DNA from: Argentina anserina
Lineage: Eukaryota; Streptophyta; Magnoliopsida; Rosales; Rosaceae
Length of the DNA: 64,000 bases
NCBI RefSeq assembly: GCF_933775445.1
Contig: NC_065874.1
Location: forward strand, 8,451,001-8,515,000
Direction: 5' to 3'
Part shown: positions 52,055 through 64,000 of the stretch, one piece after another
Layout: the number at the start of each line of letters is the position of its first letter
How positions within the stretch are numbered: position 1 is the first letter of the stretch
The notes under the pieces: generated by a model
What the model was told of the DNA's origin: nothing
Database searches by the model: none
The model's input: the letters and a program-made list of their open reading frames with translations, nothing else
Made by a program: the position numbers and the translations under genes

Positions 52055-55000
52055 TTAACTGTACATTTGGTCAACAAAAACAAGAGAGTTAAGTTTCTTG
52101 AATACAGTTTCAACAGAAGCAAAGTCTACATCGAAACCATAACTCTGACCTCCATACTGAACATAAAGGTACTCTTTTGGAGATGAGGGTGGGGGTAAAA
52201 TTTGGGAGATTGGAGGAATATCTGGTGTTGGGGGTGAAGGTATATCTTTTCTCGTCATAGAATAATAAACATCAGCCATAAGAAGCCATATAAGATCAGG
52301 GTCAACAGATGCAAAACCTTGGAGGGCATTTACAGCTGCTTCACGTAGACCAGTGACGCCACTGCAAGCTATCCCTACTGCAAGACCACTGACCTTCGTG
52401 AGGACAATGTCCAATGCCGAAGCACTCTTATTGTTTCGGGACAATTCAGCAATCATGTTGAGCACTGCAGCCTGGACTTTCAGGTTAGAAGTTTCAGCCA
52501 TGGAGCTTTCTGAAGAATTGGATGTGCTTCTGTAAGGAAGTTGCAGAGGAATCCTTTCTTTTAAGTTGGGTTTTCTATGAAATGGAGAGGTGGATAAAAG
52601 TTTCCAGAAGTGGGAGCCATCAGTGTGGAAACGTCGAGAAAAGAAATCTCCCCCACAAACTTGAACCACAGTGCTTACTACTGATAAACATCTTCGAACA
52701 GCCTGCAACCAACATTATAAATTTTAAAAAGAGGCAAATTATCAACTCCACATATAATAAAAAGCAGTTCTAACTCTCACTACATTGATCATATTATAAA
52801 GCAAAATAAAACATTGAACTGAGACTTAAAAGGCGAAAAAATCAGCCACGCACCACTTGGTTTTTATTTCGAATGCAGACAACCAGGAAAGGCCATATTT
52901 TATTCATTGCTGGAAGCAACCGATTCTCATCAGCCCCTTCATCCGCAGCATCTAAATTATCTTGAAGATGATAGAGTGAATACAGCTTAATTACTTCTTC
53001 AATTGCTTCCTTAGTATCTCTTTCATGGCGATAGGCCTCTTCCACTTTTGCCAATGACATAACACCATCCTATATAGAAAGAATGCAGGAAGGTATCAAC
53101 ATCAAATCAACACCAGTAGCGCATTTAAGGTAGAGATATAGTAGAGTTCCAGAGGGAGTACTTAGATTATAGTGTTAAAAAACAGAGCACAATAAAGACC
53201 CAGATTATTTCGCAAACTCATAATCACTTCAATTACAAACCAATATATGACCAAAACGCAGCAGAAAGCTACCTCAACTATATCCAAGGCTACCAAACAA
53301 GCTGCTTGATTTTCTGAAGCAAGTAATGGGGTTGCGGCCATGATACATGAACTGGTAATAGCTCCAACTGTTCGTCTGTATCTCTTTGAATCATTCAGCT
53401 TAAACAAAATGCTCTCCCATTTCTCTGCAAGCATAACATCATCAATTAAACAAGATAGTCTTTAAAACGTCAGATCCAGTGAGTTATCTGAAATTTATGT
53501 AATAAATGAAAGTGCCAAAAATGGCAATGCTTAGAGTAACAAAGTTACAAAGACTACTTTTCTTGTATTCAGATGTTCTATTTTTATGATTATGAAATTA
53601 ATGCAGGTTCCAGTTCACCTTCTTTTGAAAACATGAACACACGAATACAACTACAATTAATGTAAATAATTACATACAGGATCGTACATATTCAAAGCAA
53701 ACATTTGTGTGAAGTTTTTAGATATAAAACTTGTCATAGCCACGGGCTGAGTTTGATTGTGTTTTTTTTTTCCCTTTTTTTTTCCCTATTCTGGGTTCTT
53801 TGGAGCCCCATTTATTTGTTAAAAATAAATAATAAAAATAGAATGCCCTAACATACAGTCAAAGCTAACAGGTTGATTGGAGGGTATTGCAAGCAATCAG
53901 TCAACTGTTGGCTGATCTCAAACTTAGTACTTTAACCTTCAGTTTACCAATAACCAGATGAAATTAAACATAAGTAATTAAATTCCATTATAATAGAAAA
54001 AATTAGATCAGAAACTTCATATATAATGCCATAAAACAAAAACATATATTCAATGATTCAATTCCATTCTAAAGAAGCACAATGCAAATAGCAAATCGTT
54101 TACCTGATTCCTCATTAGACATAGTAATGTCATCCTCATCTTTCTTTTCCGTATCATATATTTTAGTTTTGACATCGAACAAGTAGGACTCTGCATGGGC
54201 CGGCAATGAACATGCCTCACGCTTTGATGCCTTGGCAATTTCTGCCACAGCCTACAGAACATAAAATTTACATTATAAAATCTCATCCTGAAGACCTGAA
54301 TAATAAACAAATGTGGGAAAAAAAAGTAGTTATAGCTCAACTACATTTAGCAATACTTATGCTCATGCAGGGCTGCTATACTATGCTTTATGTAATTGAA
54401 CATACTGAAACAAATTTTCAGCCAATATCATCTCCTAATTCGTTACATTCCCACCTCCCATCCCATAACTCCGTATTGAATTTTGGCTAGCTGGACACTA
54501 ATAAATTTAGATCCCATATATAAAAGTAGCCACTTTGTGGGAAACTATTCAATTTTTTCCAATGAGGTACTTTGATTCCTTACAGATTCCCGCTCTGTGC
54601 ATAACTATTAAATTTTTCCCAAGGGCTTCTCTTTTGTTTTCAAATTATTATTAAAGAACATCAGCAATCTGCTTACATGAAAATAGAAGTGTAAATAAGA
54701 ATATGAATGGACAACTAAAGAGTATCATTCTGAACCCCATCATTTTGATCAAATCAAGGATAGGGAAAAAGGAAATATCTAAGATGTAATTAATATCCTC
54801 GTCTTTCCTCCGGCTTCCCCAGTAACAGTGCAAAGGAATGATAAAATTACCTTTAAAAAGGGAACCGTTAATTCAGGGTGCTGATGCCTGCCAAGAATCT
54901 CAAGCTCTAGAGAAACTGAGCGCATCTGCACAATCAGAGCCAGAGCATTAGCACCACAATTTCTCAGTATACCAAAAGAAAATGACAATAAAACAACAAG

Positions 55001-58000
55001 GGAAAGACAATGAGATTACTCGGTGCAGAAACCTCTATCAGTAGCAATAAGCCAATAACAAAGATTTTTTTAAACTGAACATGCTTAAACAATTAAAAAT
55101 TAATAAAATTCTAAACTACGCAGAGAAGAAGGCAATTTCATGATGCAGCATGAAAATGCATAACATTAGTACCCTAAGCATCAACTATCACCAAGAGTCC
55201 ACTCATGGACTTACTGGCTCCTCAAATAAAGGCAATATCTGGTAAGCTACTCCAACATAAGATAGCATTGCAGCAAGCACGCTTGGTACATGAGGATTAA
55301 TCTCCAAATGGCGTAATTGCCTGCATATTGAATCTATCACATAATCTGCATTCCCCAATACCAGATTCCCAACCTACAAACAAAAATTAAAATGTATCAG
55401 TCGGACAAAAAAAAGCGAATCCACAAAATCAGTTCAACTTTGTGTTGGCGCATCCTCTATTTGACTTACTGACGGATAACCAGATGTATCAGCCAGGATA
55501 TGCAATACAGCATCAGAAGCGCTTCTAACATGATAGTTTGAAGAAATGAGGTTCTCGAGCAACATATAAAGTGACTGATGAAGAAATCCACTTGACGAAA
55601 AATCACCTCCAATGCAAATACTGATTATGCCTATTCCTTCAATAATAACCTGTTTAAAGAAAATAAAGAACGATGAGTTTGATGTGCATCTTCTGTGGCA
55701 AAATGATTGATGCAACACAACCAAATTACATGCACATAGGTGGAGCAGATTTAACATCACCTGGTGTAACATAGCTGTGTCATGAAATAAGTTTATGCTA
55801 ATATCCTCAGCTTCATAGTCATGAAGTATAGTTGAAGATCTATTTTCTGTTGGAAGGTCCCACACTTCAGGAGATAGATATTCATGTAAAATTCTACCAA
55901 TACAATCAATCAAGTGACTCCTTAAACCCTCATCCTGGAAAACTTTCCACCTAGATTCACCAAACATGGATAATTCGGTATTAAATGGTTGGGCACCAAC
56001 AAATTCTGCATCAGATTCCTGAACTTCTTGCCATTTTCTTCTCGACTTTTGAAACCTTCTTCTGAAATATGCAGGGGCTTGATCCGATATACCAAATATC
56101 ATCTCATTCAGGATACATACAGCAGTGCTTGCCTGGCGTAACAACTGTCCTGAACCAGTTCTTTTATACCATGAGTGCCAACTTGTTTCATTATAATCCT
56201 TCATGCGGACCTCAGAAACTAAGTTTCGCAAGTAACCCAGTGGAATGTCAGTGATAAGTGCCAGATGTTGCCCATTCTTTATATCTAACAACAACATAAT
56301 AAATAACTTCATAAGTACAGAGCACTAAGATGACAAAAAGAAAAAGGAAAACTCAAAAAATCAATTTGGAGACTTAAATGACCTGTCATCAAGGATAGAC
56401 CCACAAGTCTGAGAATTCCTGAAAGAGATTGATATAGTTTTTGACCCCCAATGTAAACAAACCAAGGAGGCATGTGCGGAAGCTCATATTTCTTCTGGGA
56501 ATTATCTGATGTATGGGGTGTGTATTTCTCCTGGATGGCCATAATCTTTGAATTTTGAGGTGTAGCAGCCATACTTATTACGCAATCATTGGTAAGGTTA
56601 ATTCCAGCTTTCAACTCCGAAACAGAGTGTAGGTATCTTACTGAGGATGGCCTCGATGTAATAAGCTTATCAAGGGATCCAGCAAATACCAAATTTTGAC
56701 TCATACATATAGCAAAAATGTCCAAGAATTGAGTAGCTGTTACCTAGAAATCCCAATGAGAAAATGTCACAGGGGAGAAATATATATACAAGGATGGATA
56801 TAAATATTATCACTAAAACTTGGAACTGAAACAATAAGAAATTAGGGAAATGTAGTAAAAGTGTCATTAAATAAATAAAACTGTGTTGTAAACGTATTAT
56901 AGCTATGACCAGCAATTTTCTGCCATAATGGAATGCTAGGTTCTGTAGGATCAATGGCCGATAATTCTTCTAATATATATTTATCTTCTCTTTTCAAAGT
57001 TACATATCACAGTTTATACTACCAAGCATGTATAACAGATTTTAAAATGCTGTCCTTTACTTTTAGACAGAGAATCTTGGTCCTCTACTACATATTTATT
57101 TATTTATTTTATTTATAAAAGGTCTTACCATAAATGTATAAGTGATCAGTAATAGATATGTGACTAGTGAGACCTCATTCAAGACTCAAAATATACATGT
57201 TAAAGTTAAGAAGCAAATGGGAACTTACAGGAGACTGAAGGATGTGATCCACCACAAACTGAGGACCAGAATAGTACATGATCACAAGTAATTGCTGAGC
57301 GTGTGACAGTGCAACTGATTCCTCACTCCCAAGCACCACTTTTGGAAGTTTATCAATGAGCCTGTAACATAATGAATTGACCATGATGGTTATAATGTGC
57401 TTTCAATGAGAACAGACCAATTACGAACTAGTTTCAAGTGAAAGCACAAACCTGCTAAAAATCTGAGCAACATCTTGTTCCAATTGATATTTTCCAATTA
57501 ATGAGAATAAATTTTCAAGAAATGCCTGTGCACCTGAAGACACCTCTTCCACTTCATCAATAACCAAAACACATAAGCACTCCTGCATAAGTTGTAGCCA
57601 AAGAAGAGTTAGCTTCAAATGGCAGTTCAGGTTCAAACTTCAAATACCACATCAAGAGATTTGGAATCGACATGCTCATATTGCGTCTGTAAAACATAAC
57701 ATTAATGTCATTCAAAATTGAACTGCATGAAAAAACATTCCTGATCTTAGGAACCAAGAATGCACTATGTCTACAATTTTAGGACTGAAAGAGTAACATT
57801 GGGCAGTAGTGACAGTGTGACACAGTTAAAAAAGAATTTTAAGAAGATAAACTAATCTAGAGAGCCAATTCTGACACCCAACATGCTCTTCTAATGTTTA
57901 ACTCATCTTTCCGTTGAGCTCCTGTTTCTCAAGCAAGGGTTTCATATGAAGAGCTTTCAGTTGAGAAAGTGTGAACCAGAGTTGAATTAATCAAGTAAAA

Positions 58001-60625
58001 AGGTACTGCAAATTTGATGGCATTGACATTATGCAATGGAAATGCATCAAGTTTAGCAGATATGTACTAAGAACTGCCCCAAAAAACACACACAAGTACA
58101 CTTCTCAGCTTACCAGAAATATTTGTCTACTCTGCCTCAGCGTATATGTGCACTTTGACAACAGTCCTCGTATGGAAGCCAGGAGCCCTTCTCTCACTTT
58201 TTTTGCTGGATGAATGCAAATCTAAGAAGTAATTCAAATATTTATTAATTGAATAAGAGAAGTAAAAGTACAATAATATGCATTAACTAACTGTACTGGA
58301 TGCAAACAGCCTATGTGCAACTGCTAATAAATGAATTGAGAAAACTTACATGTCGAAAAGTTGTGCCCAAAAGTTTATCCACATGACCTGAAGTTTTCTC
58401 AATCCAATCATTCGTACGCTTTACATGAAAAGATTCGCCCTTGCCAGAACTAATGTTCTTCTCAGATTTGGAAATACTTGTTATCAATTGATCACTTGAA
58501 TCGTCTAGTGAAACTTTACTTTGAGCATGTGCTTTAGGCAATTGACGAAGCTCATCCATAAAAGATTGTGTAGACTCAAACTTTTTGTCAGAAGTAACAA
58601 TTATTGACATATCACATCCAGATAAATTAGCATCATCCTGCAGCACTATCATCAGATACTCAGCCAAACCTCTAACTGCTTGATCAATTGCATCCCCACT
58701 TCCAGCAGCTCCACTGCTCATCAATTTGGATGCATGCAAAACTTTAGCAAACTGACTAACAACACCAGGTAAAAAGAAGGCCAATGCATCAGCAGCACCA
58801 ACCTGTAGGGAGAATATGACTAACATAAAGATACCGACCAAAAGGTTTTAATTTCCATCTAGAATGTTTCAGCTTACATATAAAATTAGAAGAATATATC
58901 TGAGGATTCTGAGCTATGTGTACAAGTATGTGAATCTAAAATAAACCACAAGCAAACCTTAGCAACAAGCACACGAAGAGTCAGAAACGCTTCAACACGA
59001 AGCTTTGCACTGCCTAGATGTCCTCGTGCAGCCTCATTGTCAGCAGCCTGTTAAGAACAAACACAGGACATAAACAACATAACAGCCATATTGAATGTTT
59101 ATCACTAATCAGTGGTTACAGGAAAGAACCTGACATACTTTGAGAAGAAGAGATAGCCAATGTCCAACAGCTGCAGAAGCAGCTTGTGACTGTAAAAATG
59201 AAAGTATACATTCATCTGATGCTGAATCGTACTTTGGAGAGCCCATGGGTGGAGATTTGAAATTCCTCTTTTCTAAAAGAATAGGCAGACCAAAAAGTTG
59301 ACTACATGTGCAAGACTTATCAGAGCATGGAAATAAATTCAGAAGCAGTGCCCTAAAACACTTAATAACTCCTTCACGAAACTCTTCTGAGGCATCAGAT
59401 GGTGAAAGCAAAGCCCCATTTGTCAACTTCTTGAGCACAACAACCATCTGTAAAAGGATGTCAGACAATTTTATCGTGAACACCAGGCTAAAATTTTATT
59501 CAATAATTCCACCCCCCCCCCCCCTCCCTCCAAAAAAATAAAACAACCCAAAAAAAGAAAAACATTTTTAGGATGACAATAAACAAACATTAGTTAGATT
59601 AATACCTTGGTTTGTTTTCACTAAGAAAAGTATTTACTAATAACTCTACAAGTATATATAACATGTCTGAGAATATGCCAATTAATGAGATTACCTGATC
59701 TACAGATCGTAAGAGACACTTCGTGAGGAGTTCCTCCAGACACTGAAGCACACCTTCTGCCACGCTATCACTCACTTTTTGGGGAGCTTTTGTGATAGTA
59801 GCACTCGCAACGTTTTCTTCAGAACCAAGCTTCTTTGGGGACCTACACTCCACAGATTCATCCAATAGAAGCAGCAACGGAAACAACGTATAGCTGAAAG
59901 ACAGAAAAAGAATTCAGTAAAAAGCTAACTAATCCTCACACGCTTACAGACATACACTGATACAGTGATACACACACACAAAAATTGTTTCACTATTAAC
60001 CTCCGCCGCGTCTACCAAAGTATAGAACTACACTACACGAAGTCCAGTACTTACTCCAACAGTCAGGTAATATCGTGTCGCTACATTACAATACTTCACT
60101 AAACTCAACATTCCACATAATAACTAACACATTCGGATTTTAATCACGAACTATCAAGGCGAAAAACTCAATCCGAGTCACAAAAGCATTCATCAAAGCT
60201 CAACTCAGTGCTAAACACCAACACAACAAGCCAATGCACTTGCATTTCCCAATCCATATACACAAAATTACACATACATAAACAGAAACAAGCATCATCA
60301 AACATCTATATACACACAATTTTTACATATTAATCTACAAATTCAGAAGCTTTCTACTAATTTCAACCGAACAAGAGATAAACAAATTAAATATTAATAT
60401 AAAGAAATTCAAAATTGAAGCAAAGAGGAGTGCTTACTCGAAGAACGGCTGGAGAGAATGAGACGGAGTCTGGCGGAGGAATTGAAGAAGAGAAGAGACT
60501 GAGGAGGAGGAGGAGGAGGTCTTCTTCGGGTTTTGGAAAAGCTGGAGAAGGTCGAAGCAGTACGATTTCAGCTGCGTAAACACTCTGCTTCTTTCCTCTT
60601 CCGCCGAGCCGTCGTTTTCCTCCAT
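52055..60625 (-). CDS. TTI1: TELO2-interacting protein 1 homologue (TTI1), HEAT/ARM repeat
   Basis: Subunit of the TTT (TEL2-TTI1-TTI2) cochaperone that matures PIKK kinases such as TOR, ATM and ATR. Exons on the minus strand: 60625-60438, 59893-59695, 59447-59139, 59047-58958, 58802-58350, 58221-58114, 57582-57452, 57361-57229, 56743-56383, 56284-55761, 55649-55470, 55373-55215, 54925-54851, 54251-54104, 53424-53273, 53069-52854, 52702-52055, giving 1357 residues; all phases join. The sequence is helical-repeat throughout without a catalytic motif. Diagnostic pieces are the N-terminal VFTQLKSYCFDLLQLFQNP, the C-terminal DPDLIWLLMADVYYS and YLYVQYGGQSYGFDVDF, ending DQMYS. Serine-rich and acidic linkers lie near exons 1 and 5. 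Start: the first ATG after the GC-rich leader. It matches At1g79190, as I recall, the neighbour of SCI1 in Arabidopsis. Confidence 0.92.
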
Positions 60626-61756
60626 GGCGGCGAGTGAGGATTGCGAAACTGAGAAAGCGAAGTACGGCCGGCTGGGAAAGGTGGCGTGCGGTGTGGAAGG
60701 TGGCGGAGTTGGCGACGGAGGTTAGCAGCGGTAAAGCTGGGAGTGATGAAAAACCCGCACGCTTCGGGTTCTGCGGAGCTCTATGGGCATTTCGTTTTGA
60801 CCCGGCTATGATCGGGTCTTTATACATATATCATATATGGCTATATGCTCTCAATGTTCGGGTTCCGGTTCCGGTTCGGGTACCGGTTTGTTTTTCTTTT
60901 AAAAAAAATAACCAATACATATAAATTTAAACTCCTTGTTAATAATTTAAATGACAAAATTCAAAATGTGTCTATCGAACATCTCTACTCGTAAGTGAAA
61001 AGGCAAATGTATATAGCCTATCAAAATAGGAATACACCTTCTAAGATGCTTTTTTTGCTCTCTCAATACAAAGCAGTGCTCCCACCGATAGTTAAATTCA
61101 ATTGGTCAAATAAGATACATCACAATATCTAACAGCTATCATTAAAAAGTAATAAGAAAACAAACCGGGTTCGCCAAATAATCCTATGAAATGAAAAATC
61201 ATATTTGGCCTTCAAAATTCACACATGTTATATATTTTTCTTGAAACTTGCGTAATAACCTACGGTGGGAGAGGTAGAGATGCCAAATATGGGTTTATGG
61301 CCTGTGGGCAGATGTTCTAAGAGTATCTATAACTATTTAACTAAATAATACAAAAACTTTAATCTTGTATATTTTTAAGACTATTGTATCCTCATTTATC
61401 CAAACACTTAAGAGAGAAAGTTGATAAGAGATACCATTTTGCCGGTACCTTGCCAGACTTCAGCTCCGGTCGCCGATCGCTAGAATAAATTAAGTACCCC
61501 CAATAATTGTGTTACTAATCCCAGTAATTCGATTACTGACCCCTAGTAATTATGTTACTGACCCCAATAATTATGTTAATAACCGCCAGTAATACATCAG
61601 AAATGCTGACTTCATAAAATACATGCAACTTTATCCAATCAAATTCCATTATTTTGACCATTTTTGCCTCAAGTATGTTCATCCTAAAATTGAGAGAATC
61701 AAAACAAACAACAAACAACGCACTATGTGTCGAATCATGGAGCCAACCAACAAACC
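60626..61756. other. TTI1 promoter region and non-genic DNA
   Basis: The first 200 bases (GC-rich, then TATAAAG on the minus strand near 60817-60823) are the probable TTI1 promoter. Beyond 60900 the DNA is AT-rich with no coding signal except the short minisatellite noted separately. Confidence 0.45.
61495..61592. repeat. Short minisatellite, CCCAGTAATTATGTTACTGA type
   Basis: Four to five diverged units of about 22-24 bases (AATAATTGTGTTACTAATCC, AGTAATTCGATTACTGACCC, AGTAATTATGTTACTGACCC, AATAATTATGTTAATAACCG). Each unit is partly palindromic (AGTAAT...ATTACT). Confidence 0.8.
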
Positions 61757-62254
61757 TAGGGGTGGGCACGGGACGGGACGGGATGGGACGGGACGGGGCT
61801 CATCCCACGTCCCGTCCCACTCTTTTGAATCGAGACGGGATCGGGACGGGACGAGGGTTTTTAAGAATGCATCACACTCGGGATTAATCCCGGTTGGAAC
61901 GGGGACGGGATCGGGACGGTACGGGACAAATCTCATCTTCTTATGAAGTTAAATAAAAACCTATATTTTTACTTTTTCATTAACAAAGTAACATTCAATA
62001 ATGAAATTTTAACAAAAAAAAATGCATATTATGTTCAAAATATTATAATTTACCATTATTATTTGAGTTGATATAATTTTAGAGTTATTAAGAATATAAA
62101 TTAGCTTCATTTTGATACAAATATATATGAATTTTTAAGTTTTCATTAAAGGTGGGACGGGACGAAACGGGATAGAAATTATTCGTCTCACGTCTCATCC
62201 CACTATTATGAAACGGGACGGGATCGAGATTTCCGTTTTTTATGCTCACCCCTG
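61757..62254. mobile_element. hAT-type MITE, 498 bp
   Basis: Left end TAGGGGTGGGCACGGG; the right end on the other strand is TCAGGGGTGAGCATAAAA. Flanking 8-mers are AACAAACC (61749-61756) and ACCAAACC (62255-62262), seven of eight identical. Both ends carry arrays of GGGACGGGAC-type motifs in inverse orientation (61770-61930, 62155-62230). No coding. Confidence 0.8.
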
Positions 62255-62399
62255 ACCAAACCACACTAAATTAGAATTATTTACAATACAATCCCAGCAC
62301 AAGTTGTTGAACACCTTCCTTTGTTGAGAAAACCCGGCGGCCGGTTGTTCATCAGCACGACAACTAACAAAACCCCAACCATGCCGCCATATCGATTCA

Positions 62400-62630
62400 T
62401 TCTCAATCACATTCCAACAATTTTCGTGGTAAAAGTGGCAGACGACGCGATCACTGGCCTTGACCTAACGATATCCAACGGCGGCAATTCTCTGCCATCT
62501 TTTTCACATGTTGCACCCTCTGCTCCTTCAACACCTCCAGATCATCGTCATCGACACGATCAAATGTCGCGATCTCCTCGTCAAGCTTGTCCTCCATCGC
62601 CTTCACCACCTTCAGCACTTGATGCTCGAT
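62400..62630 (-). pseudogene. Fragment of a TXNDC9/APACD-type thioredoxin-domain gene
   Basis: After a TAG acceptor-like sequence (62632-62631) the minus strand reads IEHQVLKVVKAMEDKLDEE, then VDDDDLEVLKEQR and WISLG to about 62464. These match the N-terminal coiled region of plant thioredoxin domain-containing protein 9 (APACD, At2g18990; phosducin-like, tubulin/CCT-related). The next segment VKASDRVVCHFYHEN belongs to the same family but follows in a different frame, and the residues normally between the two are missing, so there is an internal deletion. The active site and C-terminus were not found. A possible upstream exon ending at about 62710 with a GTACAC donor was noted. Confidence 0.78.
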
Positions 62631-64000
62631 CTACACCCAAACCACGAAAATGAACGAATTGAAAGCTGAATTTTGAATTGAGGAACAGAGAAGAGAGGGT
62701 TTTGTGTACCTTGCTCGGCGTTGTCTTCGTTGGAGATTGAAGAAGAGCCGATGGGGGCGCGGTTGAGTCAGTCGGCACGAATAAGAAGATTACTCCTTTC
62801 CCCACTCTCCTCCACAGATTGTGATGCCACCGGCAAGAGATAGAGGTTGCGGCATTGATGCTTCGTTGAGAGAGAGAGAGAGAGATATGTAGATATGTGG
62901 AACCGAAAGGCAGTTGAAAAAAAAAATAAGGGTAGTAATGTATTTTTCAAGATAAAAATTGAAATGGACACATGAAATTAGACTGGTCAAGTTTTTGAAT
63001 GTTTTCGTTCATTTAGTCATTTTCTCTCTCTTTTTTTGTTACAGAGGGGGCCAAAAGAAATGTTTCAGTCCTCTTGGATAACCACATGATAATATCTAGT
63101 GGTTTTCTTTTCCGATCACCATTTGACACTAAAAAGTTAATTAAAAATCATATTTAAGTTATTTTATCAAAGACTATTTTTGGTTTCTTTCTAAAACTCT
63201 ACGCCCTACACTCTAAAACCTATACTCTAAACTCGAAATTTTAGTTCAAAATCATCAATACTCATGAATGTCATTTCACAAATAATAAAAATATGTAAAA
63301 TTATAATGTTAGTGTAATAAATCCACGTGTCAAAATACAGGTGAAAATGACCACTAGACACTGTCACGTGGTTCTTTTAGAAGATTGAAATTTTTTTCAG
63401 GGGCAAGGGGCACAAAGACGAAATTTTTTGCAATCCTCCTAGATTCGCATATACGGTCAAATATTGGAACATAGATAGTCATGAAATCAAATGCTTACTT
63501 CTTTAGATTAACCACTAAACCAATCCACGCAAGATTTCAATTTGCATCAGGAACCCTTCCAATTCGCTTCAAGAACCATTCCGTAACCTGAAATTATCAT
63601 GGAGAAATAAAATCAACCTTGACAGCTCCATCATAAACCAAATTTGTTATAAGAAAAATGAAAACCCGGAGCACGATTCCAATACTTACCCCAATTCTAC
63701 TGACCAAGTTATAGCTCACAAAGCATGAAAGCAGTAAAGATCAAGTTAGCTAACCACTACATATCAGAGTATACCTGCAAACTAAGAACAACAAATATAC
63801 AATCAGCAAGCGAACCGGAATATTAACGACCATCAAAGATAAATGTAATAAAAAATAACAAAACCCAGGCCAACTAAAATTGACCACACAAAATAGAAGA
63901 TCAACATGGATACTGTTTCTCTTTATATGCACATAATTCCTCCGTTAGTCAATTTGCCTTAACGACCATCAGCGAATTCAAAAAACGGCAGGACGTCTAC
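62631..64000. other. Non-genic right end of the window
   Basis: A (GA)n run is at about 62870-62886, then AT-rich DNA. At 63530-64000 nothing coding could be recognised; it might be an untranslated or intron part of a gene beyond the window, but the sequence does not decide this. Confidence 0.35.

Overview
This is nuclear DNA from a flowering plant. Every gene found is a eudicot-type gene with GT-AG introns, and the intergenic space holds plant transposon families (hAT, Mutator-like, Copia, a TRIM-like element and a long solo LTR). The TE families and gene content would fit Rosaceae, but that is an inference. No tRNA, rRNA, organellar or bacterial segment was seen.

Layout. 590-10779 (+): PIE1, the SWR1/INO80-type Snf2 ATPase, with its first exon not seen in the window. 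11553-15293 (-): nucleolar DEAD-box helicase RH10 (DDX47/Rrp3 type), 13 exons. 16033-19173 (+): an intron-less DYW-class PPR editing factor (At1g16480-like) whose 5' end has no in-frame ATG. 20824-22539 (-): SCI1, a small style cell-cycle-inhibitor-like protein. 23282-25843 (+) and 26684-28613 (-): a convergent pair of paralogous class III peroxidases. 33594-34637 (+): a DYT1-type bHLH regulator of the tapetum. 52055-60625 (-): TTI1, a HEAT/ARM-repeat cofactor for PIKK kinases, 17 exons.

Between SCI1 and TTI1 lies about 30 kb of accessory DNA holding the peroxidases, DYT1, a P450 pseudogene, an F-box pseudogene and a stack of nested transposons. Several insertions can be ordered in time from their target-site duplications (TSDs). 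A TRIM-like element with TSD CATTG lies beside the P450 relic. A hAT MITE with TSD CTCTGCAC was later split by a 2.9 kb solo LTR with TSD AATAT. A second copy of the same MITE sits inside a larger hAT element (TSD ATGAGACC), which itself interrupts the F-box coding region. A Mutator-like element (9-bp TSD TTTCTTATA) carries a 12-bp-period minisatellite and was later hit by a 6 kb antisense Copia element (TSD AAACT).

Functionally this is a set of independent housekeeping or developmental genes (chromatin remodelling, rRNA processing, organelle RNA editing, cell-cycle control, PIKK assembly, anther development), not a pathway cluster. No new enzymatic or defence system was identified. The most informative feature is the transposon stratigraphy, with paralogous empty sites inside the window itself.
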